In this document: in pieces, positions 35,993-44,571 of the stretch
How positions within the stretch are numbered: the first letter of the stretch is position 1
How the letters are laid out: each line of letters starts with the position of its first letter
From: Kribbella sp. CA-293567
Lineage (GTDB): Bacteria > Actinomycetota > Actinomycetes > Propionibacteriales > Kribbellaceae
NCBI RefSeq assembly: GCF_027627575.1
Contig: NZ_CP114065.1
Location: 6,386,001 to 6,450,000 of the forward strand
DNA length: 64,000 nucleotides
Direction: 5' to 3'
Notes under the pieces: generated by a model
Told to the model about the DNA's origin: nothing
What the model saw: the letters and a program-made list of their open reading frames with translations, nothing else
Databases searched by the model: none
Position numbers and translations under genes: made by a program

Positions 35993-37200
35993 CCGTTCCA
36001 GCCTTTCGCGAGGACGGCACCGGTACCGCGGTCCTTCGGCAGGAAGCGGAAGACCGAGCGCACCAGGGCGGGGGCGGCCACGAACAGCACGATCACGGCC
36101 TGCAGCACGGTGGTCAGCGTCAGCGGTGTCTGGGTCTGCAACTGCATCTGCAGGCCACCCGCGTTCAGGGCGCCGAAGAGCAGACCGGCCAGCACGGTGC
36201 CGAGCGGCGTACCGCGGCCGAGCAGCGCGACGGTGATCGAGTCGAACCCGACCTCCGCGGCGACGCCGTCGGTCAGCGGCAGATCGGTGCCGAGCACTTG
36301 CTGGGAACCCGCCAGGCCGGCCAGCGCGCCGGCCACCAGCATCGCGATGAAGTACGCGCGGCCGACCGACATTCCGGCGGTCCGGGACGCGTCGGCGTTG
36401 GCGCCCACGGCCCGCAGCTCGAAGCCGACGGTCGAGCGGTTCAGCAGCCACCAGACGAAGACGGCAGCGGCCAGGGCGAGGAAGAAGCCGATGTGCAACC
36501 GGGTGCTGCCGAACTGCGGGTACTGCGCGTTCGCGTCCACGATCGGGCTGATCGGGTCCTCGCGACCGGGCCGCTTGAAGGTTGTTGTCGTCAGCAACCA
36601 CTGCAGCAGGTAGATGGCGACGTAGTTCAGCATGATCGTGACGATCACCTCGTGCGCGCCGGTGCGGGCCTTCAGCAATCCGGCGATACCGCCCCACAGC
36701 GCGCCACCGAGCAGGCCGGCCAGGACCGCGACGATCAGGTGCAGGCCGGGCGGCAGGTGCCAGGCGAAGCCGACCCAGGCGGCCAGGATTGCGCCGATGA
36801 TCAGCTGGCCCTGGGCGCCGATGTTGAACAGCCCGGTCCGGAACGCCAGCGACACGGCCAGGCCGCCGCAGATCAGCGGCGTCGCCGCGGTCAGCGACTC
36901 GGTGATCGGGGTGATGCCGCCGACCGCGCCGGTGGCCAGCGCCTGGTACGCGTTGCCGACCGCGCTGAACGCGGCCGAGAAGGTGTCACCCGGCGCGGCG
37001 CCGAAGTACGAGACCGCGGCCTTCACTTGGTCGTCACCGATGATGATCAGGACGGCGCCGACCAGCAACGCCAGCACGATCGCGCTCAGCGACACCAGGC
37101 CCTGGACCGCCCAGCTGGGCAGGCCGGACCGCTTCGGTGCACCCGCCGGGGCCGGGGCGGCCGGCGGCTCGGCCGGCACGGTGGTGGTTTCGTTGCTCAT
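35989..37200 (-). CDS. Nucleoside ABC transporter permease 1
   Basis: This 403-residue permease pairs with permease 2. The N-terminal ~28 residues are Pro/Ala-rich, followed by about nine hydrophobic helices. The family motif RTGLFNIGAQGQLIIGA and the later GSQQVLGTDLPLTDGVAAEVGFDSITVALLG region are typical of BMP-linked permeases. Its stop overlaps the start of permease 2; its ATG follows the ATPase stop with no gap. Confidence 0.9.
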   Translation of the reverse strand: MSNETTTVPAEPPAAPAPAGAPKRSGLPSWAVQGLVSLSAIVLALLVGAVLIIIGDDQVKAAVSYFGAAPGDTFSAAFSAVGNAYQALATGAVGGITPITESLTAATPLICGGLAVSLAFRTGLFNIGAQGQLIIGAILAAWVGFAWHLPPGLHLIVAVLAGLLGGALWGGIAGLLKARTGAHEVIVTIMLNYVAIYLLQWLLTTTTFKRPGREDPISPIVDANAQYPQFGSTRLHIGFFLALAAAVFVWWLLNRSTVGFELRAVGANADASRTAGMSVGRAYFIAMLVAGALAGLAGSQQVLGTDLPLTDGVAAEVGFDSITVALLGRGTPLGTVLAGLLFGALNAGGLQMQLQTQTPLTLTTVLQAVIVLFVAAPALVRSVFRFLPKDRGTGAVLAKGWNG

Positions 37201-38751
37201 CTAGATGGTTCCCAACGTGGTCGGGTTCTCGATCGCGACTTCGTGCGCCTCGGTCCGGGAGGCGCCGGCCATCATCAGCCCGAGCTCGTCGCGGGGGGTG
37301 TCGGACGCGACGATGCCGACCACCTTGCCGCGGTACATCACCGCGACCCGGTCGGACAGCGCGGCGATCTCGTCCAGTTCGGTGGAGACGATCAGTACGG
37401 CGGTGCCCTGGTCGCGCTCCTCGACGATCCGGGTGTGCAGGAACTCGATCGAGCCGACGTCGACTCCGCGGGTGGGCTGCGAGGCGACCAGCAGCTTCAG
37501 CGGCCGGGACAGCTCACGGGCCAGCACCACCTTCTGCTGGTTACCGCCCGACAGCGAGGAGACCGCCTGGTCGGCGCCCTGGGTGCGGATGTCGAACTCC
37601 TCGATCCGGGCGGCCGCGTTCCGGTCGATCTCGTCGGTCTTCAGCCTCAGCCCGTTGCCGAACGGTGCCTGCCGGAACAGGTCGAGCACCAGGTTCTCGG
37701 CGACGCTGAACGGGCCGACGAAACCGTCGTGGCCGCGGTCCTCGGGGACGTACCCGATACCGGCGTCGAGCCGCTGCCGGGTGGAGACCCCGGTCAGGTC
37801 CTGCCCGGCCAGCGAGATCCGGCCGGCCGCGATCGGGGTCAGCCCGAGCAGCGCCTCGGCCAGCTCGGTCTGCCCGTTGCCCTGGACCCCGGCCACGGCC
37901 AGGATCTCGCCCGCGCGGACCTCCAGGTCGACCCCGTCGACGGCGGTGAACCCACGCTCGTCGATCACGGTCAGGCCCTCGATCCGCAGTACTGCCTCGC
38001 CGGGCCGGGCGGGGGTCTTGTCGACCACCAGGTCGACGGCCCGGCCGACCATCAGCTCGGCCAGCTCCTCTTCGGTGGCCGACGGCTCGGCGGTGCCGAC
38101 CACCTTGCCGCGGCGGATCACGGTGATCCTGTCCGCGATCGCCTTGACCTCTTTGAGTTTGTGGGTGATGAAGACGATCGAGGTGCCGTTCTCCTTGAGC
38201 TGGCGCATCACCGCGATCAGCTCGTCGATCTCGGCCGGGGTGAGCACCGCGGTCGGCTCGTCCAGGATCAGCACCCGGGCGTCGTTGGTGAGCGCCTTGA
38301 TGATCTCCACCCGCTGCTGGACGCCGACCGGGATGTTCTCGACCAGCGCCTCGGGGTCGACCTCGAAGCCGTACCGCTCGGACAGCTCGGTGACCAGCCG
38401 GTTCGCCTTCTTGCGGTCCAGCACGCCGCCGGGGTGGGTGTTCTCCCGGCCGAGCATGATGTTCTCCGCGACGGTGAAGACCGGCACCAGCATGAAGTGC
38501 TGGTGCACCATCCCGATCCCGTGCCGGATCGCGTCGTTCGGCGAGGTGATCGCGACCTTCTCGCCGTCGATCAGGATCTCGCCGGAGTCGGGCTGCAACA
38601 GCCCGTAGAGCATGTTCATCAGGGTCGACTTGCCGGCCCCGTTCTCACCGAGCAGGCAGTGGATCTCCCCCGGCTCGATCGCCAGGTCGATGTGGTCGTT
38701 GGCGACCAGGGAGCCGAAACTCTTGGTCAGCCCCGAGAGCTCTAGATGCAT
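37201..38751 (-). CDS. Nucleoside ABC transporter ATPase with two ABC domains
   Basis: This 516-residue protein contains two fused ABC domains. Domain 1 has Walker A GENGAGKST (about residues 36-44) and Walker B VLILDEPTAVL. Domain 2 has a degenerate Walker A region (AVAGVQGNGQTEL), signature LSGGNQQKV and a following segment with VASQPTRGVD. In RbsA/NupO-type ATPases the second site is commonly degenerate, so this is normal. It powers import with the two permeases. Confidence 0.92.
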   Translation of the reverse strand: MHLELSGLTKSFGSLVANDHIDLAIEPGEIHCLLGENGAGKSTLMNMLYGLLQPDSGEILIDGEKVAITSPNDAIRHGIGMVHQHFMLVPVFTVAENIMLGRENTHPGGVLDRKKANRLVTELSERYGFEVDPEALVENIPVGVQQRVEIIKALTNDARVLILDEPTAVLTPAEIDELIAVMRQLKENGTSIVFITHKLKEVKAIADRITVIRRGKVVGTAEPSATEEELAELMVGRAVDLVVDKTPARPGEAVLRIEGLTVIDERGFTAVDGVDLEVRAGEILAVAGVQGNGQTELAEALLGLTPIAAGRISLAGQDLTGVSTRQRLDAGIGYVPEDRGHDGFVGPFSVAENLVLDLFRQAPFGNGLRLKTDEIDRNAAARIEEFDIRTQGADQAVSSLSGGNQQKVVLARELSRPLKLLVASQPTRGVDVGSIEFLHTRIVEERDQGTAVLIVSTELDEIAALSDRVAVMYRGKVVGIVASDTPRDELGLMMAGASRTEAHEVAIENPTTLGTI

Positions 38752-38789
38752 GCGGGCATGCCCCCTTCGTGGACATCAGCCTTCAGACG

Positions 38790-38839
38790 GCGAGCCAGGA
38801 AGCGCGGCCCCCGTGAGGAGGCCGTTCTTCCTGGCTCGC
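38790..38839 (-). terminator. Strong hairpin between binding-protein and ATPase genes
   Basis: Arms GCGAGCCAGGAAG (from 38790) and CTTCCTGGCTCGC (ending 38839), plus an inner GGCC/GGCC pair, enclose a short loop. It sits between the BMP lipoprotein stop (38866) and the ATPase start (38751). In binding-protein operons such a structure commonly lets most transcripts end after the abundant lipoprotein. Confidence 0.7.
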
Positions 38840-38865
38840 ACCGTACTACGCGACTCAGCGGTGGT

Positions 38866-39942
38866 TCAGGAGGCCTTCGGCTGCGCCTTGGACTCGAGCA
38901 CGATCTTGCCGCCGATGATGTCGGCCTTCAGCTGGTCCAGCTCGGTCTTCAGCTCGGCCGGCACCTTGGAGTCGAACTCGTGAAACGGGGCCAGCCCGGT
39001 GCCACCGTTCTCCAGCGTGCCGATGAACTGCTTGTTGTCGAACTTGTTGTCGACCACCGAGGTGACCGCGTCCTGGACGGCGACGTCCATGCCCTTCTTG
39101 ACGCTGGTGATCAGCACCGAGCAGTACTCCGCGGCGCTGACGCAGCCGTCGGTGTCGACCCAGATCGCGTTCACCTTGCCGGCGCTGGCCTTGGCCGCCT
39201 GCAGGCCGCCCAGACCGGCCGGACCGGCGACCGGGAAGATGATGTCGGCGCCCTGGGTGATCAGGTTCTGGCCGGTGTTCTGGCCCTTCGCCTTGTCCTC
39301 GAAGCTGCCGGTGAACAGGCCCTCCTGCTTGGCGTCGTCCCAGCCGAGCACCGTCACGTTCTTCGACTTCTGCTTGTTGTAGTAGCGCACGCCCTCGGCG
39401 AAACCGTCCATGAAGATGGTCACCGGCGGGATCTTGATGCCACCGAAGGTGCCGACCTTGCCGCTCTTGGACATCGCGGCGGCCAGGTAGCCGGCCTGGA
39501 AGCTGGACTGGGCGGTGTTGAAGCCCAGCGGCTTGACGTTCTCGATCGGCTTGGCCGGGGCCGAGTCGACGATCGCGAACTTGATCCCCGGGTTGGCGGT
39601 GGCCGCCTTGTCGGTGGCGTCCTCCAGCTTGAAGCCGACGGCGATGATCACCTTGCAGCCGGCGGAGACCATCGCGGTCATGTTGGTCGGGTAGTCGTTG
39701 TCCGACTTCGACTCGGCCTTCTGCTCGGTCAGGCCCTTGGCCTTGACGGCGGCCGAGAAGCCCTCGTACGACGTCTGGTTGAACGACTTGTCGTCGAACC
39801 CACCCGAGTCGGAGACCATGCAGGCCTTGAAGTCCTTGTTGGCGCCCCCACCGGCAGCGTCCTCTACCGGCTTGCTGCCACAAGCAGCGACGGCGAGCGT
39901 CACTACGCTCACGATCGCCAGTCCCCGCACGTACTTCTTCAC
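38866..39942 (-). CDS. BMP-family nucleoside-binding lipoprotein
   Basis: This 358-residue extracellular lipoprotein of the basic membrane protein/PnrA family captures nucleosides for the ABC importer. GTG 39942 has AGGAGA 7 nt upstream. The lipobox is LAVAACGS. BMP features include SDSGGFDDKSFNQTSYEG, a binding-pocket aspartate in FAIVDSAP and VDTDGCVSA. It is the promoter-proximal gene of the salvage operon. Nucleoside specificity is inferred from the family plus the downstream cdd and deoA. Confidence 0.9.
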   Translation of the reverse strand: MKKYVRGLAIVSVVTLAVAACGSKPVEDAAGGGANKDFKACMVSDSGGFDDKSFNQTSYEGFSAAVKAKGLTEQKAESKSDNDYPTNMTAMVSAGCKVIIAVGFKLEDATDKAATANPGIKFAIVDSAPAKPIENVKPLGFNTAQSSFQAGYLAAAMSKSGKVGTFGGIKIPPVTIFMDGFAEGVRYYNKQKSKNVTVLGWDDAKQEGLFTGSFEDKAKGQNTGQNLITQGADIIFPVAGPAGLGGLQAAKASAGKVNAIWVDTDGCVSAAEYCSVLITSVKKGMDVAVQDAVTSVVDNKFDNKQFIGTLENGGTGLAPFHEFDSKVPAELKTELDQLKADIIGGKIVLESKAQPKAS

Positions 39943-40171
39943 CGGACGTCTCCTTTGTCGAACAAGTTAGTCACCGGCACGCCTTCCCAGGTGCCGCATC
40001 CGCAGACTATAGGTGCGACTCCGCCCATCTTTGAACGGCGCAAGAGCCTCGATACCGGAAAGTGACCGGCACGAGAGGCATTGCAACGAAACATCTGCCG
40101 ACCGCCCTCCGACGGTCACACAGCGTGATCGCCGACCGGTTCCGGCTCTGCCGGGGAATAACACCAGAGCT

Positions 40172-40867
40172 ATGGCTGGTTCTGTCGGCATGCCCACCGA
40201 ACTGATCATCTACAGCGGCACCGGCCCGGACGCCGACCCGTGGCACCCCTTGCCGCAAACCAGCGCGCGGCTGGCCGGTGAGCTGCGCGACTTCGGTCCC
40301 GTCCACAGCGTCGGCAGCCCGGACGAACTCGCCGCCCGGCTGGACGATGCCGCCGTCCTGGTCGTCAACGCCAGCGCGAACCGGACCGGCCCGTCCCCCG
40401 CGGATCAGCAGTTCGGCCGGCTGTTGGACGGCTTCCTGGCGCGCGGCGGCGGCGTACTCGCTATCCACAGCTCGACCATCGCCTTCCCCGGCCTGCAGAC
40501 CTGGCACCAGACGGTCGGCGCAATCTGGGAACACGGCAAAACCTTCCACCCGCCGCTGGACCGCACGCTGGTGCACCGCACGGAGGTCGAGCACCCGATC
40601 GCGGCGGGCCTGGGCGACTTCTGGGTCGAGGACGAGCGCTACTCCGGCCTGGCCTTCGTCGACGACCTTGTGATCGAGCCGCTGTACGTGCACGAACATG
40701 AAGGCGTCACCCACCCGTTGGTCTGGGCCCGCGAGCACGGCGGCGGCCGCGTGGTTTACAGCGCCCTCGGCCACGACGAACGCTCGTACGAGTCCCCCGA
40801 ACACGCCGAGCTGCTGCGCCGGAGTACCGAGTGGTTGCGGACGGGGATCGTCCGCGAACAGTCCTAA
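40172..40867 (+). CDS. ThuA-like (trehalose-utilisation/GATase-fold) protein
   Basis: This 231-residue cytoplasmic protein fits the ThuA family: an N-terminal LIIYSGTGPD strand-turn, a conserved GGGVLAIHSST turn, and a C-terminal GRVVYSALGHDERSYESP segment close to the family GRVFYTxLGH motif. ThuA proteins have a glutamine-amidotransferase-like fold and are linked to trehalose or other sugar oxidation; the exact activity is unknown. ATG 40172 and ATG 40190 are both possible; neither has a clear ribosome site. It diverges from the nucleoside operon. Confidence 0.75.
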   Translation: MAGSVGMPTELIIYSGTGPDADPWHPLPQTSARLAGELRDFGPVHSVGSPDELAARLDDAAVLVVNASANRTGPSPADQQFGRLLDGFLARGGGVLAIHSSTIAFPGLQTWHQTVGAIWEHGKTFHPPLDRTLVHRTEVEHPIAAGLGDFWVEDERYSGLAFVDDLVIEPLYVHEHEGVTHPLVWAREHGGGRVVYSALGHDERSYESPEHAELLRRSTEWLRTGIVREQS

Positions 40868-40876
40868 CCTGGGCCG

Positions 40877-42004
40877 ATGATCGCCTGGTACGACGCTCCG
40901 TCCCTGACCGCAAGCGCGGCGCTGGCCGCCCGCATCGCCGAACTGACGGATGGCAAATCCTTGCCCGAACTGGACCTCCGCCCCACCGGTGTCCGGGTGC
41001 GAATCGATGAGGCCGACCTTGCTGCCGCTGTCGAGGCGGCCGCCGGCGAGCTCGGGATGACCGCGGATCCGGCCGCGCCGCAGGTGGTTCGGTTGAGCTT
41101 CGATGCCGTTGACACGCCGGCCGTGCGGTCGTTCTGGCAAGGGGCACTCGGGTACGAGGCAGCCGGTGACGGGCTGGTGGACCCACTGCGCCGGGAGCCC
41201 GCGATCTCGTTCCATCCGCAGGAACCCCCGCGGCTGCTGCGCAACCGGATCCACGTCGACATCGTCCGGGTCGCGGAGGCGGTGGAGGCGTTCAGGACAA
41301 GCTTCGGCCAGCACCCGTACGGCGCCTACGGACTCACCCTCAAAGATGCCGAGGGCAACGAGATGGACCTGGTCCCGGGCGGCACCTGGCCGGAGCAGCC
41401 GGCCACCGACGACTGGCGCCTGCTGTTCAGCGCGATGACCTTCTACCCGACCACCTCGTCGCAGCAGACCGTCGAGCTGGCCGGGACAGTGGCCGCCCTC
41501 GCCGATGCCGCGGGCCGGCCGTTGCTGATCGACCTCCGCCCCGACGGTGTGACGATCGACACCGGCAAAGACCAATGGGAGAACGACGAAACCGCCTTCG
41601 CCGCCCTGGCCGCCGAGATCCAGACCGCGGCCCGCGAGCTCGGGCTGATCGCGGATCCGGCCCGGCTGCGGTTCGTCCAGTTCGCCTTCGACGCAGTCGA
41701 CATCCCCGCGGTCCGGGCGTTCTGGCTGTCCGTGCTGGGCTACCAGCGCGATCCGCGCGACTTCCTGACCGACATCTACGACCCGCGACGGCTGACGCCG
41801 GTGATCATGTTCCAGCAACTGGATCCCGAAGACCCTCGACGGCAGCAGCGCGACCGCGTTCACCTCGACCTCTTCGTGCCGGCGGACCAGGTCCGGGCCC
41901 GCCTCGCCACCGGCGTCGAGGCCGGTGGGACGTTGCTCGCCGACGGCCACACACTGGCCGACCCGGAAGGCAACGAGGTCGGCATCCTCACCCTGGATGG
42001 CTGA
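40877..42004 (+). CDS. Doubled pterin-dehydratase-like/VOC fusion protein
   Basis: This 375-residue protein is built of two homologous halves (about 1-178 and 185-375). Each half has a pterin-4a-carbinolamine-dehydratase-like segment followed by a glyoxalase/VOC domain. Parallel landmarks are VRLSFDAVDTPAVRSFWQGALGY and FVQFAFDAVDIPAVRAFWL, RNRIHVDI and RDRVHLDL, and DAEGNE and DPEGNE. The dehydratase parts lack the paired histidines of active PCD enzymes (LPELDLRP and LLIDLRP stand where HHP-type motifs occur). The gene lies 9 bp after the ThuA-like gene and is probably co-transcribed. The reaction is unknown. Confidence 0.75.
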   Translation: MIAWYDAPSLTASAALAARIAELTDGKSLPELDLRPTGVRVRIDEADLAAAVEAAAGELGMTADPAAPQVVRLSFDAVDTPAVRSFWQGALGYEAAGDGLVDPLRREPAISFHPQEPPRLLRNRIHVDIVRVAEAVEAFRTSFGQHPYGAYGLTLKDAEGNEMDLVPGGTWPEQPATDDWRLLFSAMTFYPTTSSQQTVELAGTVAALADAAGRPLLIDLRPDGVTIDTGKDQWENDETAFAALAAEIQTAARELGLIADPARLRFVQFAFDAVDIPAVRAFWLSVLGYQRDPRDFLTDIYDPRRLTPVIMFQQLDPEDPRRQQRDRVHLDLFVPADQVRARLATGVEAGGTLLADGHTLADPEGNEVGILTLDG

Positions 42005-42038
42005 ATTCGCGCCGGTGGGGATATGCAATCATCCGGTA

Positions 42039-43226
42039 ATGACGACTTCGCACAGTCTGCTGCTGGCCGACGTGAAGGCCCGGGTCGACGAGGGGCGGAA
42101 CGAGGCGGTCGCCGTACGGCGTGATCTGCACGCTCACCCGGAGCTCGGCTGGCACGAGGTCCGGACGACGGAACTGCTGATGCGGCGACTCACCGAAGCC
42201 GGTCTCTCACCGCGCGTGCTGCCGACCGGGACCGGGCTGATCTGCGACATCGGATCAGGCGACCTGTGCGTGGCGTTGCGGGCCGACATCGACGCGTTGC
42301 CGGTACCGGACGCGGTGGATGCGCCTTGGCGGTCGACGATCGACGGGGCGGCGCACGCTTGCGGGCACGACGTACACACTGCTGCTCTGCTCGGCGCCGG
42401 CATCGTGCTGGCCGGGATGGCCCGTGACGGGCTGCTCGATCGCCGGGTGCGGCTGATCTTCCAGCCGGCCGAGGAGGTCATGCCGGGCGGCGCGCTCGGC
42501 GTGATCGCGGCCGGCGGCCTCGAAACGGTGCACCGGATCTACGGACTGCACTGCGACCCCCGGCTCGAGGTCGGGCAGGTCGGACTGCGAAACGGCGCGC
42601 TGACCGCCGCCGCCGACCGAATTCTGGTCCGGCTGACCGGACCGGGCGGGCACACCTCCCGCCCGCACCTCACCGGCGATCTCGTCTATGCCCTCGCGAC
42701 CCTCGTCACCGAACTTCCGGCCGCGTTGTCGCGCCGGGTCGATCCTCGCTCCGGGATGTCGCTGGTCTGGGGCCGGATCACGTCGGGGTCCGCGGCCAAC
42801 GCGATTCCTGCCCGGGGCGAGGCGGAGGGCACGCTGCGCTGCCTCGACGTCAACGCCTGGCGCCTCGCGGCCGAGTTGATCCCCACCCTGGCCGAGCAGC
42901 TCGTCGCGCCGTACGGCGTCCAGGTGGACACCGAGGTGACGCACGGGGTGCCGCCGGTGATGAACGACGGCGCCGCGATCGACGTGTTCCGGACGGCGGT
43001 CGAGCAGACGATGGGCGCGGGCGCGATCGCGCAGACCGACCAGAGCCTCGGCGGCGAGGACTTCGCCTGGTACCTCGAACACGTCCCCGGCGCGATGGCC
43101 CGCCTCGGCGTCCGCCCGGCCGGGGTCGAGACCGCCGCCGACCTGCACACGCCGGGCTTCAACCCTTCGGAAGAAGCCATCGCGCTCGGCACCGGAGTAC
43201 TGACCGCCGCGGCGCTGCTGGATTAG
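42039..43226 (+). CDS. M20-family amidohydrolase (hippurate/N-acyl-amino-acid hydrolase type)
   Basis: This 395-residue metal-dependent amidohydrolase releases an acyl or amide group from amino-acid derivatives. M20D features are RRDLHAHPELGWHE near residue 27, metal ligands in HACGHDVHTAALLG (about 105-118) and EEVMPGGA, and the dimerisation-domain GGHTSRPH. ATG 42039 begins the recognisable family sequence. It is the last host-like gene before the A+T-richer cassette at 43387. Confidence 0.88.
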   Translation: MTTSHSLLLADVKARVDEGRNEAVAVRRDLHAHPELGWHEVRTTELLMRRLTEAGLSPRVLPTGTGLICDIGSGDLCVALRADIDALPVPDAVDAPWRSTIDGAAHACGHDVHTAALLGAGIVLAGMARDGLLDRRVRLIFQPAEEVMPGGALGVIAAGGLETVHRIYGLHCDPRLEVGQVGLRNGALTAAADRILVRLTGPGGHTSRPHLTGDLVYALATLVTELPAALSRRVDPRSGMSLVWGRITSGSAANAIPARGEAEGTLRCLDVNAWRLAAELIPTLAEQLVAPYGVQVDTEVTHGVPPVMNDGAAIDVFRTAVEQTMGAGAIAQTDQSLGGEDFAWYLEHVPGAMARLGVRPAGVETAADLHTPGFNPSEEAIALGTGVLTAAALLD

Positions 43227-43351
43227 AGCGGTAGGCGACACAACAACTTGAAGATGCGAGAATCAGCAACGCGCGCGACTGGGGCCCAAACCACGTACAT
43301 GAAATGCCAGGATCTCGGTACGCTGTCATCTCGGAGGCAGTATGCGCGCGG

Positions 43352-43381
43352 GGACACTGTGTCCTGGACGAGGAGTATAGT
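43352..43381 (+). promoter_or_regulatory. Predicted promoter with palindrome for the DUF262 cassette
   Basis: TATAGT (43376-43381) is a good -10 only 5 bp before the ATG at 43387, so the mRNA could be leaderless. A palindrome GGACAC-T-GTGTCC (43352-43364) covers the -35 position, where a regulator could bind. GAGGAG at 43370-43375 is 11 nt from the ATG, too far for a usual ribosome site. Confidence 0.45.
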
Positions 43382-43386
43382 TTCTG

Positions 43387-44571
43387 ATGAGCGACATCGA
43401 CGGCGGGGAAATTGAGCGTGACATCACCGCGATCCGCCGCGAGATCGGCGGCAGCGGCGAAGTTGCAGACGTCGAGACCGAGGACCCCGGTCCACCAATC
43501 AACGAACCTTTCGACCCTGAGAAGATCGACGTTGTCACCCGGACTCCGACGGTAAGCCTATTGCTGTCACGAATCCGCAAAGGGACCATAGACCTAGCGC
43601 CGGATTTTCAGCGGCATGCAGGAATTTGGCGAGACGTCAACCAGAGTCGCCTCATTGAATCCCTCCTTCTTCGGATACCTCTTCCGACCTTCTATGCCGC
43701 CGAGAGCGCAGCCGATGACTCCTGGGCAATCGTCGATGGAATCCAGAGACTGACGGCTATCACCAGGTTCATCGACCCTGACTCGTCGGCTTTCAAGCCA
43801 CTGACCTTGCAGGGTCTCGACTACCTCGACTTCGAAGGATTCCGCTTCGAAGATCTACCTGGCAGGCTACAAACTCGACTCGAAGAAACCGAGGTCGTGC
43901 TGCACTTGATTCGGCGAGGAACTCCGGAAGAAGTCAAATTCAATATTTTCGCGCGGATCAACACCGGCGGAGTTCCACTGTCATCTCAAGAATTAAGGCA
44001 TGCACTTATTCCCGGCCAGGGCCGAGAGTTGCTTTCGGAACTGGCTCAATCGCTCTCATTCAAGCGGGCGACTCTTGGCACCGTTGGCAGCAGCCGAATG
44101 GCCGATCGCGAGATGATTTTACGCTTCGCCGCCTTCCTGATGACTAAGCCCCCGCTATACAGTCACCAAGATTTTGACCTCTTCCTGCGCGTTGCCATGA
44201 AAAATATCAACGATCTGACTACATCTGGCATTATCGACCTTAAGAAGAAGTTCAGACGCGCCATGGATACCGCGCACGAAATCTTCGGCAAATATGCATT
44301 CAGGAAGCAGTACGAAGTAAACTCCTCCCGCTATCCGATAAATAAAGCGCTATTCGAGACTGTAGCTGTCACATTAGCCGAACGGAACACCAAGCAACTC
44401 AATGAGCTTGTCAAGCAAAGCGAGGACGTCAATCTCGCCTTCATCGAGCTACTAACCTCGGATCCGCAGTTCGAACGAGCGATCTCGGTCGGAACCGGAG
44501 ACGTCGCCAAGGTCAGGTATCGGTTTCAGAGTATGGACGAACTATTCTCCGAGTTCGACGGGAGCAGCTAG
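43387..44571 (+). CDS. DUF262 (ParB/GmrS-like nuclease-fold) protein
   Basis: This 394-residue protein is the first gene of a three-gene cassette. The DUF262 domain (about residues 50-200) shows LAPDFQRHAGIWRDVNQSRLIESLLL and the DGxQR motif as DGIQRL (about 118-123), followed by FNIFARINTGGVPLS. In GmrSD/BrxU restriction enzymes DUF262 binds and hydrolyses nucleotides and pairs with a DUF1524 HNH nuclease; no such domain follows here. The C-terminal half is helical and unrecognised. Codon use differs from neighbours, with at least three TTA leucines. The stop shares one base with the next start. Confidence 0.8.
   Translation: MSDIDGGEIERDITAIRREIGGSGEVADVETEDPGPPINEPFDPEKIDVVTRTPTVSLLLSRIRKGTIDLAPDFQRHAGIWRDVNQSRLIESLLLRIPLPTFYAAESAADDSWAIVDGIQRLTAITRFIDPDSSAFKPLTLQGLDYLDFEGFRFEDLPGRLQTRLEETEVVLHLIRRGTPEEVKFNIFARINTGGVPLSSQELRHALIPGQGRELLSELAQSLSFKRATLGTVGSSRMADREMILRFAAFLMTKPPLYSHQDFDLFLRVAMKNINDLTTSGIIDLKKKFRRAMDTAHEIFGKYAFRKQYEVNSSRYPINKALFETVAVTLAERNTKQLNELVKQSEDVNLAFIELLTSDPQFERAISVGTGDVAKVRYRFQSMDELFSEFDGSS

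Noticed and set aside
35935..38745. Long plus-strand open frame opposite the ABC transporter genes
   Set aside because: The translation is Gln/Asp/Arg-rich low-complexity sequence typical of antisense frames, while the minus strand encodes full-length ABC components with intact motifs.
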